A stretch of 64,000 nt of DNA from Rubrimonas cliftonensis. GTDB taxonomy: Bacteria; Pseudomonadota; Alphaproteobacteria; Rhodobacterales; Rhodobacteraceae. The position numbers and the translations under genes are program-made. This document shows, piece by piece, positions 16,044 to 23,848 of the stretch; within the stretch, counting starts at the first letter, position 1; each line of letters starts with the position of its first letter. The notes below the pieces were generated by a model. The model saw only the letters and a program-made list of their open reading frames with translations, was not told the origin of the DNA and did no database searches. The DNA lies in assembly GCF_900107585.1 (NCBI RefSeq), contig NZ_FNQM01000014.1, positions 33,739-97,738 on the forward strand, read 5' to 3'.

Positions 16044-17636
16044 ATGCGGGAGGCGGCTTTGAAACAGCCCTATTCAGCGGTGCTGATCGCCGAAACTGCA
16101 GCCGAGGGCCTGCTCGTGCTGCGTGAGGATGGAGGCCGCACCCTCAGCGCCGTGTGGTGCAACCGCGCCTTCGAGCGCGAGAGCGGCATGTCGCTCGACG
16201 AACTGCGCGCCGCGCGGCTGACGCCTCTCGATGGCGCCGAGGCCCCGGCGGGCCGGCGCGTCCGCGAGGCCGCCCTCCAGGCGCGCGAGGAGACCGAGGC
16301 GCTGCGCCTCGTCCTGTCGAGGCTGGAGGCTTCGGGTGACATGGAGGCGCACTGGCTGGCGGTGGCAAGCGACCCGTGTCCGCCGGGCGCGTCCGACGCC
16401 GAGCGCGCCGAGCGGGTCGCCGCGGCCGTGCGCACGCTCGCAGGCCACCAGGCCGATCGGCAGCGGCTGGACTGCATCGGTCACCTGATCGAGAACGCGC
16501 AGGATCTCATCACCATCACGGATCTGGATTTCCGGGTCATCTGGGCCAACGACGCCTTTGTGCGTCGCTCGGGGTATGCGCTGGGGGACGTCGTCGGACG
16601 GTCGCACTGCGAACTTCTAGACAAGACGGGACAGAGCTTCACGGGACCGCAGGCCGCGATCAAGGCGTTGATCTCGGGCGCCTATCGGCAGAACGAGACG
16701 CGCAACAGGGCGCGTGACGGGGAGATCTACTACGCCGACACCCGCATCACCGTGCAGCGCGACGCCGACGGAAGGCCGGTCCGCCTTCTCCTCATCGAGC
16801 GCGACATTACCGAGACAAGGGCGCTGCGCGAGAAGCTGCGCGCCGAGCGGGACGACCTGGAGCGCCGCGTCGCCGAGCGCACCGCGATCATCGCCCGCCA
16901 GAGCGACGCGCTCGCCGCGGCGCTGAAGCGCCAGCAGGAGGTGAACGAACAGCAGTTCGAGTTCGTCCGGATGGCCAGCCACGAGATTCGCACGCCGATG
17001 AGCATCATCAGCCTCGCCGCCCGGCGCGCGCGCAGGGCGCTGAAGGCGGGCGATGCGGTCGACCACGAGCGACGGATGCAGATGATCGACGAAGCGCTCG
17101 CGCGGCTCGGCATGCTCATTGACAGCACCCTGCAGATCGCGAGGGCGGAGGCGGGCCATTTCGACTGCCGGCCCGAGCCGATGGACTTCGCGGCATTTCT
17201 GCGCGCCGCCGTCCACAGCGCTTCGGAGGGTTCCGAATCGCACGCTTTCGTTCTGGATGCGGACGGCGTCGACGAAGCCTGGATCGACGGCGACGCCGCC
17301 CGACTCGCCCATGTGTTCGACAACCTGTTCGGCAACGCAAGGAAGTACTCGCCCGCCGCCGACCGCGTGGACGTGGCGCTGCGCCGCGAAGGCGACCGGC
17401 TGCGGGTCGACGTGCGCGACTACGGCCTCGGCATCGGCGCCGAGGATCTGTCGAAGCTGTTCAGGCGCTACTTCCGCGCTGCGACGGCGACGGGCATCGC
17501 CGGCGCCGGCATCGGACTGTCGCTCGCCCATGATCTCGTCACGGCCCATGGCGGATCGCTCTCCGTGCGAAGCGTCGAGGGCGAGGGATCGACCTTCACG
17601 GTGGACCTGCCTCTGCGCTCCTCCCCGCAGCGGTGA
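16044..17636 (+). CDS. PAS-domain sensor histidine kinase (soluble, orphan)
   Basis: A 530-residue two-component kinase without obvious membrane segments. An N-terminal degenerate PAS-like part (residues 1-140) is followed by a clear PAS domain (LIENAQDLITITDLDFRV to LLLIERDITE, about 150-255). A coiled coil of Arg/Glu heptads comes next (about 255-300). The H-box is MASHEIRTPMSII with His313. The ATPase has the N box DNLFGNARKYSP, G1 DYGLGIG, F box FRRYFRA and G2 GAGIGLSL. No response regulator is adjacent. The ATG at 16044 directly follows an in-frame TTG; no strong SD is visible. It is divergent from glcD, so a link to glycolate sensing is possible but unproven. Confidence 0.92.
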   Translation: MREAALKQPYSAVLIAETAAEGLLVLREDGGRTLSAVWCNRAFERESGMSLDELRAARLTPLDGAEAPAGRRVREAALQAREETEALRLVLSRLEASGDMEAHWLAVASDPCPPGASDAERAERVAAAVRTLAGHQADRQRLDCIGHLIENAQDLITITDLDFRVIWANDAFVRRSGYALGDVVGRSHCELLDKTGQSFTGPQAAIKALISGAYRQNETRNRARDGEIYYADTRITVQRDADGRPVRLLLIERDITETRALREKLRAERDDLERRVAERTAIIARQSDALAAALKRQQEVNEQQFEFVRMASHEIRTPMSIISLAARRARRALKAGDAVDHERRMQMIDEALARLGMLIDSTLQIARAEAGHFDCRPEPMDFAAFLRAAVHSASEGSESHAFVLDADGVDEAWIDGDAARLAHVFDNLFGNARKYSPAADRVDVALRREGDRLRVDVRDYGLGIGAEDLSKLFRRYFRAATATGIAGAGIGLSLAHDLVTAHGGSLSVRSVEGEGSTFTVDLPLRSSPQR

Positions 17637-17740
17637 GCCGGGCGCCGGCCGACATGGGCGCGGCCCGAGACGCGGCCGTGAGGGTGGGCCCGCGCAAACG
17701 TCGCCATCGGACGCGCGCGCGGCGCTTCAGGGCGGGGGGC

Positions 17741-17768
17741 GGAGCGGCGCCGACCTCGGCGCCGCTCC
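17741..17768. terminator. GC-rich perfect hairpin between convergent kinase and rpoH
   Basis: GGAGCGGCGCC and its exact complement GGCGCCGCTCC form an 11-bp stem with the loop GACCTC, midway between the stop codons of the histidine kinase (17636) and rpoH (17788). There is no T run on either side, so efficiency is uncertain, but its position between convergent genes fits a shared terminator. Confidence 0.5.
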
Positions 17769-17787
17769 GCGCCACCGTGCGCCGGCG

Positions 17788-18687
17788 TCATTCGACCGGC
17801 TGCAGCAACCCTTTTTCGGCGGCGAGTTCGCGCATCCTGTTCTGGAGCTTCTCGAAGGCGCGGCTCTCGATCTGGCGGATGCGCTCGCGGCTGACGTTGT
17901 AGACCTCGCTGAGCTGCTCCAGCGTCACCGGCTCGTCCTTCAGCTTGCGCTCGGTGAGGATGTGGCGCTCGCGTTCGTTGAGCGCGCCCATGGCGCTGAT
18001 CAGCAGGTCGCGCCGCTGGTCGAGCTCCTGCCTTTCGGCGAAACGGGTGGCCTGGTCGGCGTCGTCGTCGGTCAACCAGTCCTGCCACTCCGCCGCGCCC
18101 TCGCCCTCGGCGGAGACCGGGGCGTTGAGGGACGCGTCGCCGCCGCCGCCCAGACGCCGGTTCATCGACACGACCTCGTCGACGGTCACGCCGAGATCGG
18201 TCGCGATGCGCTCGACGTTCTCGGGCCGCAGGTCGCCCTCCTCGAGCGCGCCGATCCGGTTCTTGGCCTTGCGCAGGTTGAAGAACAGCTTCTTCTGCGC
18301 CGCCGTGGTGCCCATCTTCACGAGGCTCCACGATCGCAGGATGTATTCCTGGATTGCGGCGCGGATCCACCACATCGCATAGGTCGCCAGCCTGAAGCCC
18401 TTTTCGGGGTCGAAGCGCTTCACCGCCTGCATCAGGCCCACATTCGCCTCGGAGATCACCTCCGCCGTCGGCAGGCCGTAGCCGCGATAGCCCATGGCGA
18501 TCTTGGCGGCGAGGCGCAGGTGCGACGTCACCATCCTGTGCGCCGCCTCGCTGTCGCCGTGGTCGGCCCATGCCTTGGCGAGCATGTATTCTTCCTGCGG
18601 CTCCAGCATCGGAAACTTGCGGATCTCGGAGAGATACCGGCTCAGCCCCTGTTCCGGCGACGGGGCCGGAAGATTCGCGTAAGTCAT
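17788..18687 (-). CDS. rpoH: RNA polymerase heat-shock sigma factor RpoH (sigma-32)
   Basis: A 299-residue sigma-70-family factor of the RpoH class. Region 1.2 is RYLSEIRKFPML, region 2 contains NVGLMQAVKRFDPEKGFRLATYAMWWIRAAIQ-type sequence (residues 82-113), and the diagnostic RpoH box QKKLFFNLR is at 131-139. Region 4 helix-turn-helix is EQLSEVYNVSRERIRQIE (257-274). GGAGGGGACC precedes the ATG. It directs core polymerase to heat-shock promoters, probably including the hsp20 promoter 7 kb upstream. Neighbours rluD and the DUF6476 gene are the usual Rhodobacterales arrangement. Confidence 0.98.
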   Translation of the reverse strand: MTYANLPAPSPEQGLSRYLSEIRKFPMLEPQEEYMLAKAWADHGDSEAAHRMVTSHLRLAAKIAMGYRGYGLPTAEVISEANVGLMQAVKRFDPEKGFRLATYAMWWIRAAIQEYILRSWSLVKMGTTAAQKKLFFNLRKAKNRIGALEEGDLRPENVERIATDLGVTVDEVVSMNRRLGGGGDASLNAPVSAEGEGAAEWQDWLTDDDADQATRFAERQELDQRRDLLISAMGALNERERHILTERKLKDEPVTLEQLSEVYNVSRERIRQIESRAFEKLQNRMRELAAEKGLLQPVE

Positions 18688-18740
18688 GGTCCCCTCCGAG
18701 CGTCTCGCGCGATCGCGTTCCGATCACAACGTCAATCCGT

Positions 18741-18770
18741 CAGTTATGAACGCGCCATTAACGCGGCAAG
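18741..18770 (-). promoter_or_regulatory. Possible rpoH promoter
   Basis: In the 87-bp rluD-rpoH gap the minus strand carries CTTGCC, with TAACTG about 18 bp downstream. CTTG resembles heat-shock -35 elements and TTGCCG could serve the housekeeping sigma. Weak match; listed because rpoH self-control is known in related bacteria. Confidence 0.3.
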
Positions 18771-18774
18771 GCCG

Positions 18775-19827
18775 TTAAAGTTTCCTTAAGGAAACAATCA
18801 GGTGAGCGAGGTCGTCCGGCGGCGCGGCCTGGAAGCGCACGGGGCGCCCGTCGTCGGGATGGCGGAAGCCGAGCGTCGCGGCATGGAGCGCCTGGCGCGG
18901 AAACCCGTCCAGCAGCGCATGGCCGCCGCGCCCGCGCCCATAGGTCTGGTCGCCGGCGAGGGGGTGGCCGACATGGGACAGGTGAACCCTGATCTGGTGC
19001 GTCCGCCCGGTCTCGAGCCTGCAGCGCAGCAGTGCGGCGACGGCTTTTCCGGCCGGGCCGAAGCGCTCGACGGTCTCGACGCGCGTGACGGCGCGGCGGC
19101 CCGTGGCGTCGACCGCGATCTTCTTGCGGTCGCTGCGGCTGCGGGCCAGCGCCGCCTCGACGCGGATGATCCCGCCGGGCTCGAAGGACACCGCGGGCAG
19201 CCCGGCGAGGCGCGCGTCGGCGCGGTCCGGGGCGCCGCGGACCACCGCGAGGTAGCTGCGCTCGAGGTCGTGGGCGGCGAACTGCGCCGACAGCGCGGCG
19301 TGGGCGGCGTCCGTCTTGGCGACGACGAGCAGGCCCGAGGTTTCCTTGTCGATGCGGTGCACGATCCCGGGCCGCGCGACGCCCCCGACGCCGGAGAGGC
19401 TCGCGCCGCAATGGTGCAGCAGCGCCGCGACCAGCGTGCCGCGCTCCGCTCCGGGGGCGGGGTGGACGACCATGCCCGCCGGCTTGTTGACGACGATCAG
19501 CGCGGCGTCCTCATGCGCGATGTCGAGCGGGATCGCCTCGGGCGCCGGGGTCGCGGGCGCGATCGGGGGCGGCGTGAGGGTGTAGACCTCTCCCGCGCGC
19601 GCCTTCAGCGCCGGGTTCGATGCGACCGCGCCCGAGGCGTCGCGCACGGCGCCCGCCGCGATGAGCTGGGAGATGCGCGAGCGGCTGAAGCGCGCCTGCG
19701 CGTCGGCCAGAGCCTTGTCGAGCCGCGCGGGGGCCGCCACGGTGAGCGTGAGCGACGCCGCGCCCTCGGGCGCGGCGTCGTCGCCGTCATCATCCGACCA
19801 TGCCTCCACTTCGGGAACTTCGCTCAA
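18775..19827 (-). CDS. rluD: 23S rRNA pseudouridine synthase, RluD/RluC family
   Basis: A 350-residue pseudouridine synthase. An S4 RNA-binding domain (residues about 33-88, ARLDKALADA and SRSRISQLIAAGAV) precedes the catalytic RluA-type domain with HRIDKETSGLL, whose Asp160 is the nucleophile, and ETGRTHQIRVHLSHVGHPLAGDQTYG. The initiation codon appears to be TTG at 19827, whose first base is shared with the ATG of the divergent DUF6476 gene; a GTG a few codons in is an alternative. The acidic N-terminus (SDDDGDDAAPEG) before the S4 domain is unusual. Family firm; choice between RluD and RluC rests on length and context. Confidence 0.93.
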   Translation of the reverse strand: MSEVPEVEAWSDDDGDDAAPEGAASLTLTVAAPARLDKALADAQARFSRSRISQLIAAGAVRDASGAVASNPALKARAGEVYTLTPPPIAPATPAPEAIPLDIAHEDAALIVVNKPAGMVVHPAPGAERGTLVAALLHHCGASLSGVGGVARPGIVHRIDKETSGLLVVAKTDAAHAALSAQFAAHDLERSYLAVVRGAPDRADARLAGLPAVSFEPGGIIRVEAALARSRSDRKKIAVDATGRRAVTRVETVERFGPAGKAVAALLRCRLETGRTHQIRVHLSHVGHPLAGDQTYGRGRGGHALLDGFPRQALHAATLGFRHPDDGRPVRFQAAPPDDLAHLIVSLRKL

Positions 19828-20216
19828 TGGCTGACCTCCGCGCCGACAGGACCCGCCCGCCGCAGGCGTCGCCGGGGATCGACGACGACGACGAGCCGCC
19901 CGAGCCGCCGCGCCTGCGCGCGCTGCGGCGTCTGGTGACGCTGCTGACCATGACGGCCATCGTCGGCGTCGCCGTGGTGGCCGGAACGTTGGCGCTGCGG
20001 CTCTCGCAGCCGTTGACGCCGCCGCTCTCGCTCGAGGCGGTGACCGCCGAGCGGATCGCGGCGCCGCCGGGCGAGACCGTCACGGCCGCCGGCGCCGCGC
20101 CGGGCGCGCTGATCCTCGTGACGCGTGACGGAGAGGGCGTCGAGCGCATGCGCCTCTACGACGCCGGGACGGGTGAACTCGTCAGAACGGTGACGATAGA
20201 GCGCGCGGCGCGCTGA
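19827..20216 (+). CDS. DUF6476-like small membrane protein
   Basis: A 129-residue protein with an acidic, Pro-rich N-terminus (DDDDEPPEPPRL), one transmembrane helix (LRRLVTLLTMTAIVGVAVVAGTLALRL, about residues 34-60) and a C-terminal periplasmic beta-rich part of about 65 residues (ILVTRDGEGVERMRLYDAGTGEL). This layout and its position divergent from rluD match the DUF6476 family found beside rluD/rpoH in Rhodobacterales. The ATG at 19827 shares its first base with the rluD start; an upstream in-frame ATG at 19800 would run inside rluD. Function unknown. Confidence 0.75.
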   Translation: MADLRADRTRPPQASPGIDDDDEPPEPPRLRALRRLVTLLTMTAIVGVAVVAGTLALRLSQPLTPPLSLEAVTAERIAAPPGETVTAAGAAPGALILVTRDGEGVERMRLYDAGTGELVRTVTIERAAR

Positions 20217-20340
20217 CGCGGCGGCGGCTCCGGCGGTGGACAACGCGCGCGCGGGTCTGCCACGATCAACCTCCCGCGTCGGTCGCGCGCATGCCCATGC
20301 GCCGTTCGGGCCGTCGCGCCCCAGCACGGAGGCGTTCCTG

Positions 20341-20754
20341 ATGTATGACGCCATCATGGTTCCCGTTGACCTCGCTCATGCGGACAAGCTCGACAAGGCG
20401 CTTTCAGTCGCCGCCGACCTCGCAAAGCTCTACGCCGCGCCAATCTGCTATGTCGGCGTCACCGCGGCGACGCCGGGTTCTGTCGCCCATTCGCCAAGGG
20501 AATACGAGCAGAAGCTGGGCGCCTTCGCGCGCGCTCAGGCCGAGGCGCGCGGCGTGGAGGCGACCTCCCGCGCCCTGGTGTCGCATGATCCGGCGGTCGA
20601 CCTCGACGAGGCCCTGCTCGACGCCGTCCGCGAGACCGGAGCGGATCTCGTCGTCATGGCTTCGCATGTTCCCGGCCTGCTCGACGCGGTCTGGCCGTCG
20701 CATGGCGGGGCGCTCGCGTCCCACGCCTCCACCTCGGTCATGCTCGTGCGATGA
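20341..20754 (+). CDS. Universal stress protein (UspA family)
   Basis: A 137-residue single-domain Usp. It starts MYDAIMVPVDLAHADKLDKAL, the usual first strand and helix, and has PICYVGVT, then GADLVVMASHVPGLLDAVWPSHGGALASHASTSVMLVR, matching the ATP-binding C-terminal motif of the family in relaxed form. GGAGG nine bases upstream of ATG 20341 fixes the start; longer upstream reading is not supported. The gene stands alone between the DUF6476 gene and tRNA-Glu. Confidence 0.88.
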   Translation: MYDAIMVPVDLAHADKLDKALSVAADLAKLYAAPICYVGVTAATPGSVAHSPREYEQKLGAFARAQAEARGVEATSRALVSHDPAVDLDEALLDAVRETGADLVVMASHVPGLLDAVWPSHGGALASHASTSVMLVR

Positions 20755-20772
20755 GCCTGCTCCGGAGCGCGC

Positions 20773-20801
20773 TTGACACGCGCCGCCATGGCCCTTAGCT
20801 A
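20773..20801 (+). promoter_or_regulatory. Promoter of tRNA-Glu
   Basis: TTGACA (20773-20778) and TAGCTA (20796-20801) are separated by 17 bp and lie 19 bp upstream of the first tRNA base, a near-consensus housekeeping promoter. Confidence 0.65.
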
Positions 20802-20819
20802 CGCCCCACCAGCGACGGA

Positions 20820-20895
20820 GTCCCCTTCGTCTAGTGGCCTAGGACACCACCCTCTCACGGTGGGAACAGGGGTTCGAGTCCCCTAGGGGATGCCA
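20820..20895 (+). tRNA. tRNA-Glu (anticodon CTC)
   Basis: Full cloverleaf: acceptor GTCCCCT pairs with AGGGGAT (first pair G-T), D arm with CTAGTGGCCTAGG, anticodon stem CCACC/GGTGG with loop CTCTCAC giving anticodon CTC at 20854-20856, T arm AGGGGTTCGAGTCCCCT, discriminator G and encoded CCA. An integrase remnant starts 34 bp downstream, so this tRNA probably served as an attachment site. Confidence 0.97.
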
Positions 20896-20928
20896 TCGCG
20901 GGTGCTAACGTGCTGATCTTGCAGTAGG

Positions 20929-21615
20929 TTAGCCGCCCGCGTTCCGCGTCTTCGCCGGCTTCGTTCCATTTCGGGTCTTGCGCACGGCCGCACGGGCGGC
21001 TTCGGCTAGGCGGATCGCGTCTACTTGGCTCTGGTATGCGGCGGCCTCGGCGCTGAGGTGCTCGTGGCCGAGGTCCGCGTCGATCGCGCGGCATCCGGCT
21101 TCGGCTGCGTCTGGGCCGATGGTGTGGCGCAGACCGTCACCGCTGCGGCCGGAGAGGTCGGCGGCGACGCAGGCGGCGCGGAACGAGTCGCCGAAGCACG
21201 CCGCGCTACGCGGGCGGTCAGTGTCGGTCGCGAGACAGATCTTTGCGCTGGGGCGCGCCGCGAGCCAGGCGTGGTCGCGGGCGCGACGGGCGTGGCCATC
21301 GTCCCGCTCTTGGGCTGGCGCCAAGTCGCGCGACCGTCGGCGAGGATCGTCACCGTGCCCATCGCCAAGAGATCGGCGCTGCGCGGCGCGAGGCCGCAGA
21401 GCACCTCCAGCGCGAAGCGCAGCCGTGTGCCAAGTGGCCAGCGCACGAGAAAGGCCGCCGGCGTCCGTGCCTTATGCGGGATGGGCGGCGGGCTCGGGCG
21501 CGGGGGCGCTAGGCAGGCGTGTCAGCTTCCCGCCGGGCGCGCGGAGACACCACACGGTCTCCCCGGAGCGCCGGTAGGTCAGTTGCAGGCGCGGCAATGT
21601 CAAGCGCCGTCCCAT
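20929..21615 (-). pseudogene. Decayed tyrosine integrase next to tRNA-Glu
   Basis: Three pieces of one tyrosine recombinase are spread over three frames. The N-terminal piece (21615-21472) has TYRRSGETVWCLRAPGGKL, like the arm-binding start of alphaproteobacterial phage integrases. The middle piece (to about 21300) has LGTRLRFALEVLCGLAPRS, matching the first catalytic-Arg region. The C-terminal piece (21324-20929) has FRAACVAADLSGRSGDGLRH, LGHEHLSAEAAAY with the likely Tyr nucleophile, then the usual Ala-rich tail. The total is clearly shorter than the usual 330-400 residues, so there are deletions as well as frameshifts. Points toward tRNA-Glu, as integrases that recombine into it do. Confidence 0.7.
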
Positions 21616-21714
21616 TCGTGCCCTCGGCTTGCTGCTGCCCGTCAGGAGGCAGGCTGAGGTCGACGGCGCCGAGTTCGGCGACGCGCTCGACCCGCGAACG
21701 CAGAACCGGTTCAA

Positions 21715-22188
21715 ATGGATGGCGTCCTGGGTCGCGGTAATCCCGATCAGCGCGGCTGGGGCGGGCGCGATCAGCCACACGCACCGTCGGGACAACGGGG
21801 CACGGCCGAGGATGCGGCGGTCAACCGCGCCGTCGATGTCGTGCTCGCCTACACCGATCTGGACGCCGTGACCCCGATAGCCGCTTTCGGCGGCGTCGCG
21901 CCGGCAGGCGACGTGTCGTCCGTCGCCATCCCGCATCCGACCGGCGCGGCTGTCGGCGACAGTCTGGTGGTCGTCTCGGCGTGGGAGAATGCGCTGGCGC
22001 TGACGCTGGACGACGCCCGGCTCGACGTCACCGCGCTGGCCTCCTACTCGGAGGGTTTGATCGTCAGCGCCATCGCCAAGCTGACCACGCTGGAGGCGGA
22101 TTTCGCGACGGGCGACTTTGCGGCGACGGTGGTGGAGACGACCAGCCGCGCCGCCGGCATCGCCTTCGCGCTGCGCCCGGTCAGCTAG
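21715..22188 (+). CDS. Fragment of a phage-like or extracellular structural protein (hypothetical)
   Basis: The open frame codes 157 residues, but only the part from about residue 40 (VDVVLAYTDLDAVTPIAAFGG) looks like protein. It is a single beta-rich domain with VAIPHPTGAAVGDSLVVVSAW and ends with GIAFALRPVS. Domains of this kind close phage tail-fibre-like and surface proteins in Rhodobacterales prophages, where the last strands read ALRPA-like sequences. The N-terminal 40 residues appear to be a random extension after a deletion, so the true gene is probably truncated at its 5' end. It lies inside the tRNA-Glu island and ends 4 bp past the stop of the next gene on the other strand. Confidence 0.4.
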   Translation: MDGVLGRGNPDQRGWGGRDQPHAPSGQRGTAEDAAVNRAVDVVLAYTDLDAVTPIAAFGGVAPAGDVSSVAIPHPTGAAVGDSLVVVSAWENALALTLDDARLDVTALASYSEGLIVSAIAKLTTLEADFATGDFAATVVETTSRAAGIAFALRPVS

Positions 22189-22715
22189 GCCAGCGCGAGC
22201 GCGAGCACCGCGACGGCGGTGGCCCCGGCGAGCCACGGCCAGCCGAACGAGGGCCGCCGCGCCTCCATGCGGCTGTCGATCTCCGCCACCAGGGCCACGG
22301 CTTCCGGCTCCGCGCCGGGATAGCCGAAGCCGGTTCTGCCGGCGGCGGCGAGCGCGCGGCGCAGGCGGCGCTGGTTGGGGCGCGCGGGCCTGAGCGCGGT
22401 CTCGATGCGGCGGGCGTCGGCGTCCTCGCCGCGCGTGCGCAGATCGTAGGCGAGCGTCGCGGCGCGCAGCGTCAGGCGGCTACCGCCGGCCGGCGCGGCG
22501 GCGATCTCCGCCAGCATGGCGCGGACGTCCGGCTCGTCATGGCCGTGCGTTTCGGCGTGGGCGGCGATGGCCCGCAGCGCGCGGCGCAGGGCGGGCAGGC
22601 TGGGCGGATCGCCGGCCAGCACGTCGCGCAGGCGGTCGGCGTCATCGGGGCAGGCGTCATCGCGCAGGCGCTGTTCTAGACGCGCGGCGCCCTCGAAGAT
22701 GGCGGCGGTATCCAT
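22185..22715 (-). CDS. Hypothetical C-terminally anchored membrane protein
   Basis: A 176-residue protein of unknown family. The ATG at 22715 is chosen because GGAGAG lies seven bases upstream; reading can extend to 22799 but would cross the divergent promoter. Residues 1-150 are helical and charged (FEGAARLEQRLRDDACPDD, LRRALRAIAAHAETHGHDEP), and the last 16 residues (WPWLAGATAVAVLALALA) form one hydrophobic helix at the very C-terminus, so a tail-anchored topology is likely. It is divergent from the 54-residue ORF at 22811, with an operator-like repeat between them. Part of the tRNA-Glu island. Confidence 0.65.
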   Translation of the reverse strand: MDTAAIFEGAARLEQRLRDDACPDDADRLRDVLAGDPPSLPALRRALRAIAAHAETHGHDEPDVRAMLAEIAAAPAGGSRLTLRAATLAYDLRTRGEDADARRIETALRPARPNQRRLRRALAAAGRTGFGYPGAEPEAVALVAEIDSRMEARRPSFGWPWLAGATAVAVLALALA

Positions 22716-22752
22716 CGTTCTCTCCGGGCAGGCCTTGGACGCGGGGTTTGGT

Positions 22753-22807
22753 GTAAGCATAATAAGCTTACGTATAGACGCCATCTCCGAAAGCTGCAAT
22801 AGCTTAC
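22753..22807. promoter_or_regulatory. Operator-like repeats in an island divergent promoter
   Basis: GTAAGC (22753-22758) and GCTTAC (22766-22771) form an inverted repeat with a 7-bp AT-rich spacer, and a third copy GCTTAC lies at 22802-22807. The 95-bp gap between the two divergent genes is much more AT-rich than its surroundings. This is what a repressor-controlled divergent promoter of a mobile element looks like; the regulator is not identified. Confidence 0.5.
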
Positions 22808-22810
22808 GGA

Positions 22811-22975
22811 ATGGGATGGCGCGACAGACTGACCGACGATGAGGCGGGCGAAGTCGCGGACATCGAGGCGCGGCTGATGGTGTTGGACGCCATGGCGAAA
22901 CCGCTGAAGGACCGATTGAAAAAGATCAGGGACAACGCCTCGCGCCGCGAGAGCTACCACAAGCCCAGAGACTGA
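22811..22975 (+). CDS. Small charged hypothetical protein
   Basis: A 54-codon ORF (ATG at 22811, TGA at 22973-22975) too short for usual gene-finding cut-offs. It begins MGWRDRLTDDEAGEVADIEA and is rich in Arg, Lys, Asp and Glu, with a predicted helix RLMVLDAMAKPLKDRLKKIR. It may be a small DNA-binding or phage accessory protein. The operator-like GCTTAC repeat ends four bases before the start codon, so it is probably autoregulated or repressed. No family recognised. The SD is weak, TTACGGA immediately before the ATG. Confidence 0.5.
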   Translation: MGWRDRLTDDEAGEVADIEARLMVLDAMAKPLKDRLKKIRDNASRRESYHKPRD

Positions 22976-23049
22976 CCCCGACGCACCGCGATTCACCACC
23001 ACGCGCCGTCCGGGCTCCCTCGGGCGTCGCGTCCGTTTGGGAGCATCCG

Positions 23050-23328
23050 ATGGACTTCGGCGACTTCACGAAGTCCGACCCCACCGACCCGTCCGCCATC
23101 CAGCGGGCGACGGACGTGCAGCACGTCGTGGCCCCCGCCGCCGCGATGGCCGGCGGGTGGTGCGGGTTCGCCGCCGATCTGGCGGTTTTCTGCGTCCTCC
23201 ATGTGGTCCGGTTCAGGCGCGACCCGACATGGCGCGTGGCGGGCGACAAAAGGCGATCGACATCGCCCGCGCCGCCTGCGCCGCGCAGTGCCGGGCGCGG
23301 AGCGAGACGCAGGCTCGAACCGTCGTGA
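23050..23328 (+). CDS. Hypothetical small protein with one membrane segment
   Basis: A 92-residue ORF beginning MDFGDFTKSDPTDPSAIQRA, followed by a hydrophobic segment (WCGFAADLAVFCVLHVVRF, about residues 37-55) and a basic, Pro/Arg-rich tail. The first 65 residues look coding; the end overlaps the next ORF in another frame by about 100 bp, so the stop may not be original. No family recognised. Belongs to the tRNA-Glu island. Confidence 0.4.
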   Translation: MDFGDFTKSDPTDPSAIQRATDVQHVVAPAAAMAGGWCGFAADLAVFCVLHVVRFRRDPTWRVAGDKRRSTSPAPPAPRSAGRGARRRLEPS

Positions 23329-23840
23329 AGCTAGACGCCGAGGGCTTCGAGAGCGTGACATGGGGCGCTTTCGGCCGGCTGCTGCGCCGCGCCGCCGACC
23401 GCGGTCTCGACGGTTCGACGCCGGCGCGGATGATCGAGGGCCTCTCGACGCGCCACGTCAGGAACGAAGAAGCGGGCGAGAGGCAGATCGCGCAGGTCTG
23501 GGCCAAGACCCTCACAGACGCGCCCGACCCGCCTAAGCGATGGCGCGCGCGGCCGAGGTTCCGCGCCGGACGCCGCGTCTCGCGCCCATCCCGCGCGTCG
23601 CCAAGCCCCGCCGCGCCGCGCTGCTCGACGGCGTCATGGTCGCCGACCTGCGCATCTGCCAGGAGAGCGACCCGCGTGAGACTGACGCGCGCTGGAGCCT
23701 CGCCGAGGCCGAGCGCGTCGCGCTGGGCTGCGCCGGCCACCTGCTCGGCGTGGCGTCGCCGGCTGCGCCCCAGCTGCTGTGCTACCTCGGCGACCATCTC
23801 GATTTCGGGGGCGCCGCCTTGTCTCTTCCGTGACGCGTAA
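23229..23840 (+). CDS. Hypothetical protein, probably frameshifted after residue 100
   Basis: ATG at 23229 opens a 203-codon frame. The first 100 residues (VVKLDAEGFESVTWGAF, RRAADRGLDGSTPARMIEGL, NEEAGERQIAQVWAKTL) read like a compact helical protein. After about 23535 the frame turns into Arg/Ser/Ala-rich shadow sequence, while a good ORF starts at 23540 in another frame right behind a TAA that is one base out of phase. A single-base error or mutation near 23530 would end this gene at that TAA. Island gene of unknown function. Confidence 0.35.
   Translation: MARGGRQKAIDIARAACAAQCRARSETQARTVVKLDAEGFESVTWGAFGRLLRRAADRGLDGSTPARMIEGLSTRHVRNEEAGERQIAQVWAKTLTDAPDPPKRWRARPRFRAGRRVSRPSRASPSPAAPRCSTASWSPTCASARRATRVRLTRAGASPRPSASRWAAPATCSAWRRRLRPSCCATSATISISGAPPCLFRDA
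23540..23833 (+). CDS. Hypothetical island protein
   Basis: A 97-residue ORF with natural-looking composition: a basic N-terminus (RRTPRLAPIPRVAKPRRAAL) and a C-terminal half with RWSLAEAERVALGCAGHLLG and YLGDHLDFGGAAL. It follows directly on the preceding island ORF and ends 16 bp before the stop of the giant gene on the opposite strand. No family recognised; the order of small genes without spacing is typical of a phage-derived segment. Confidence 0.4.
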   Translation: MARAAEVPRRTPRLAPIPRVAKPRRAALLDGVMVADLRICQESDPRETDARWSLAEAERVALGCAGHLLGVASPAAPQLLCYLGDHLDFGGAALSLP

Positions 23841-23848
23841 ACTGAAAG

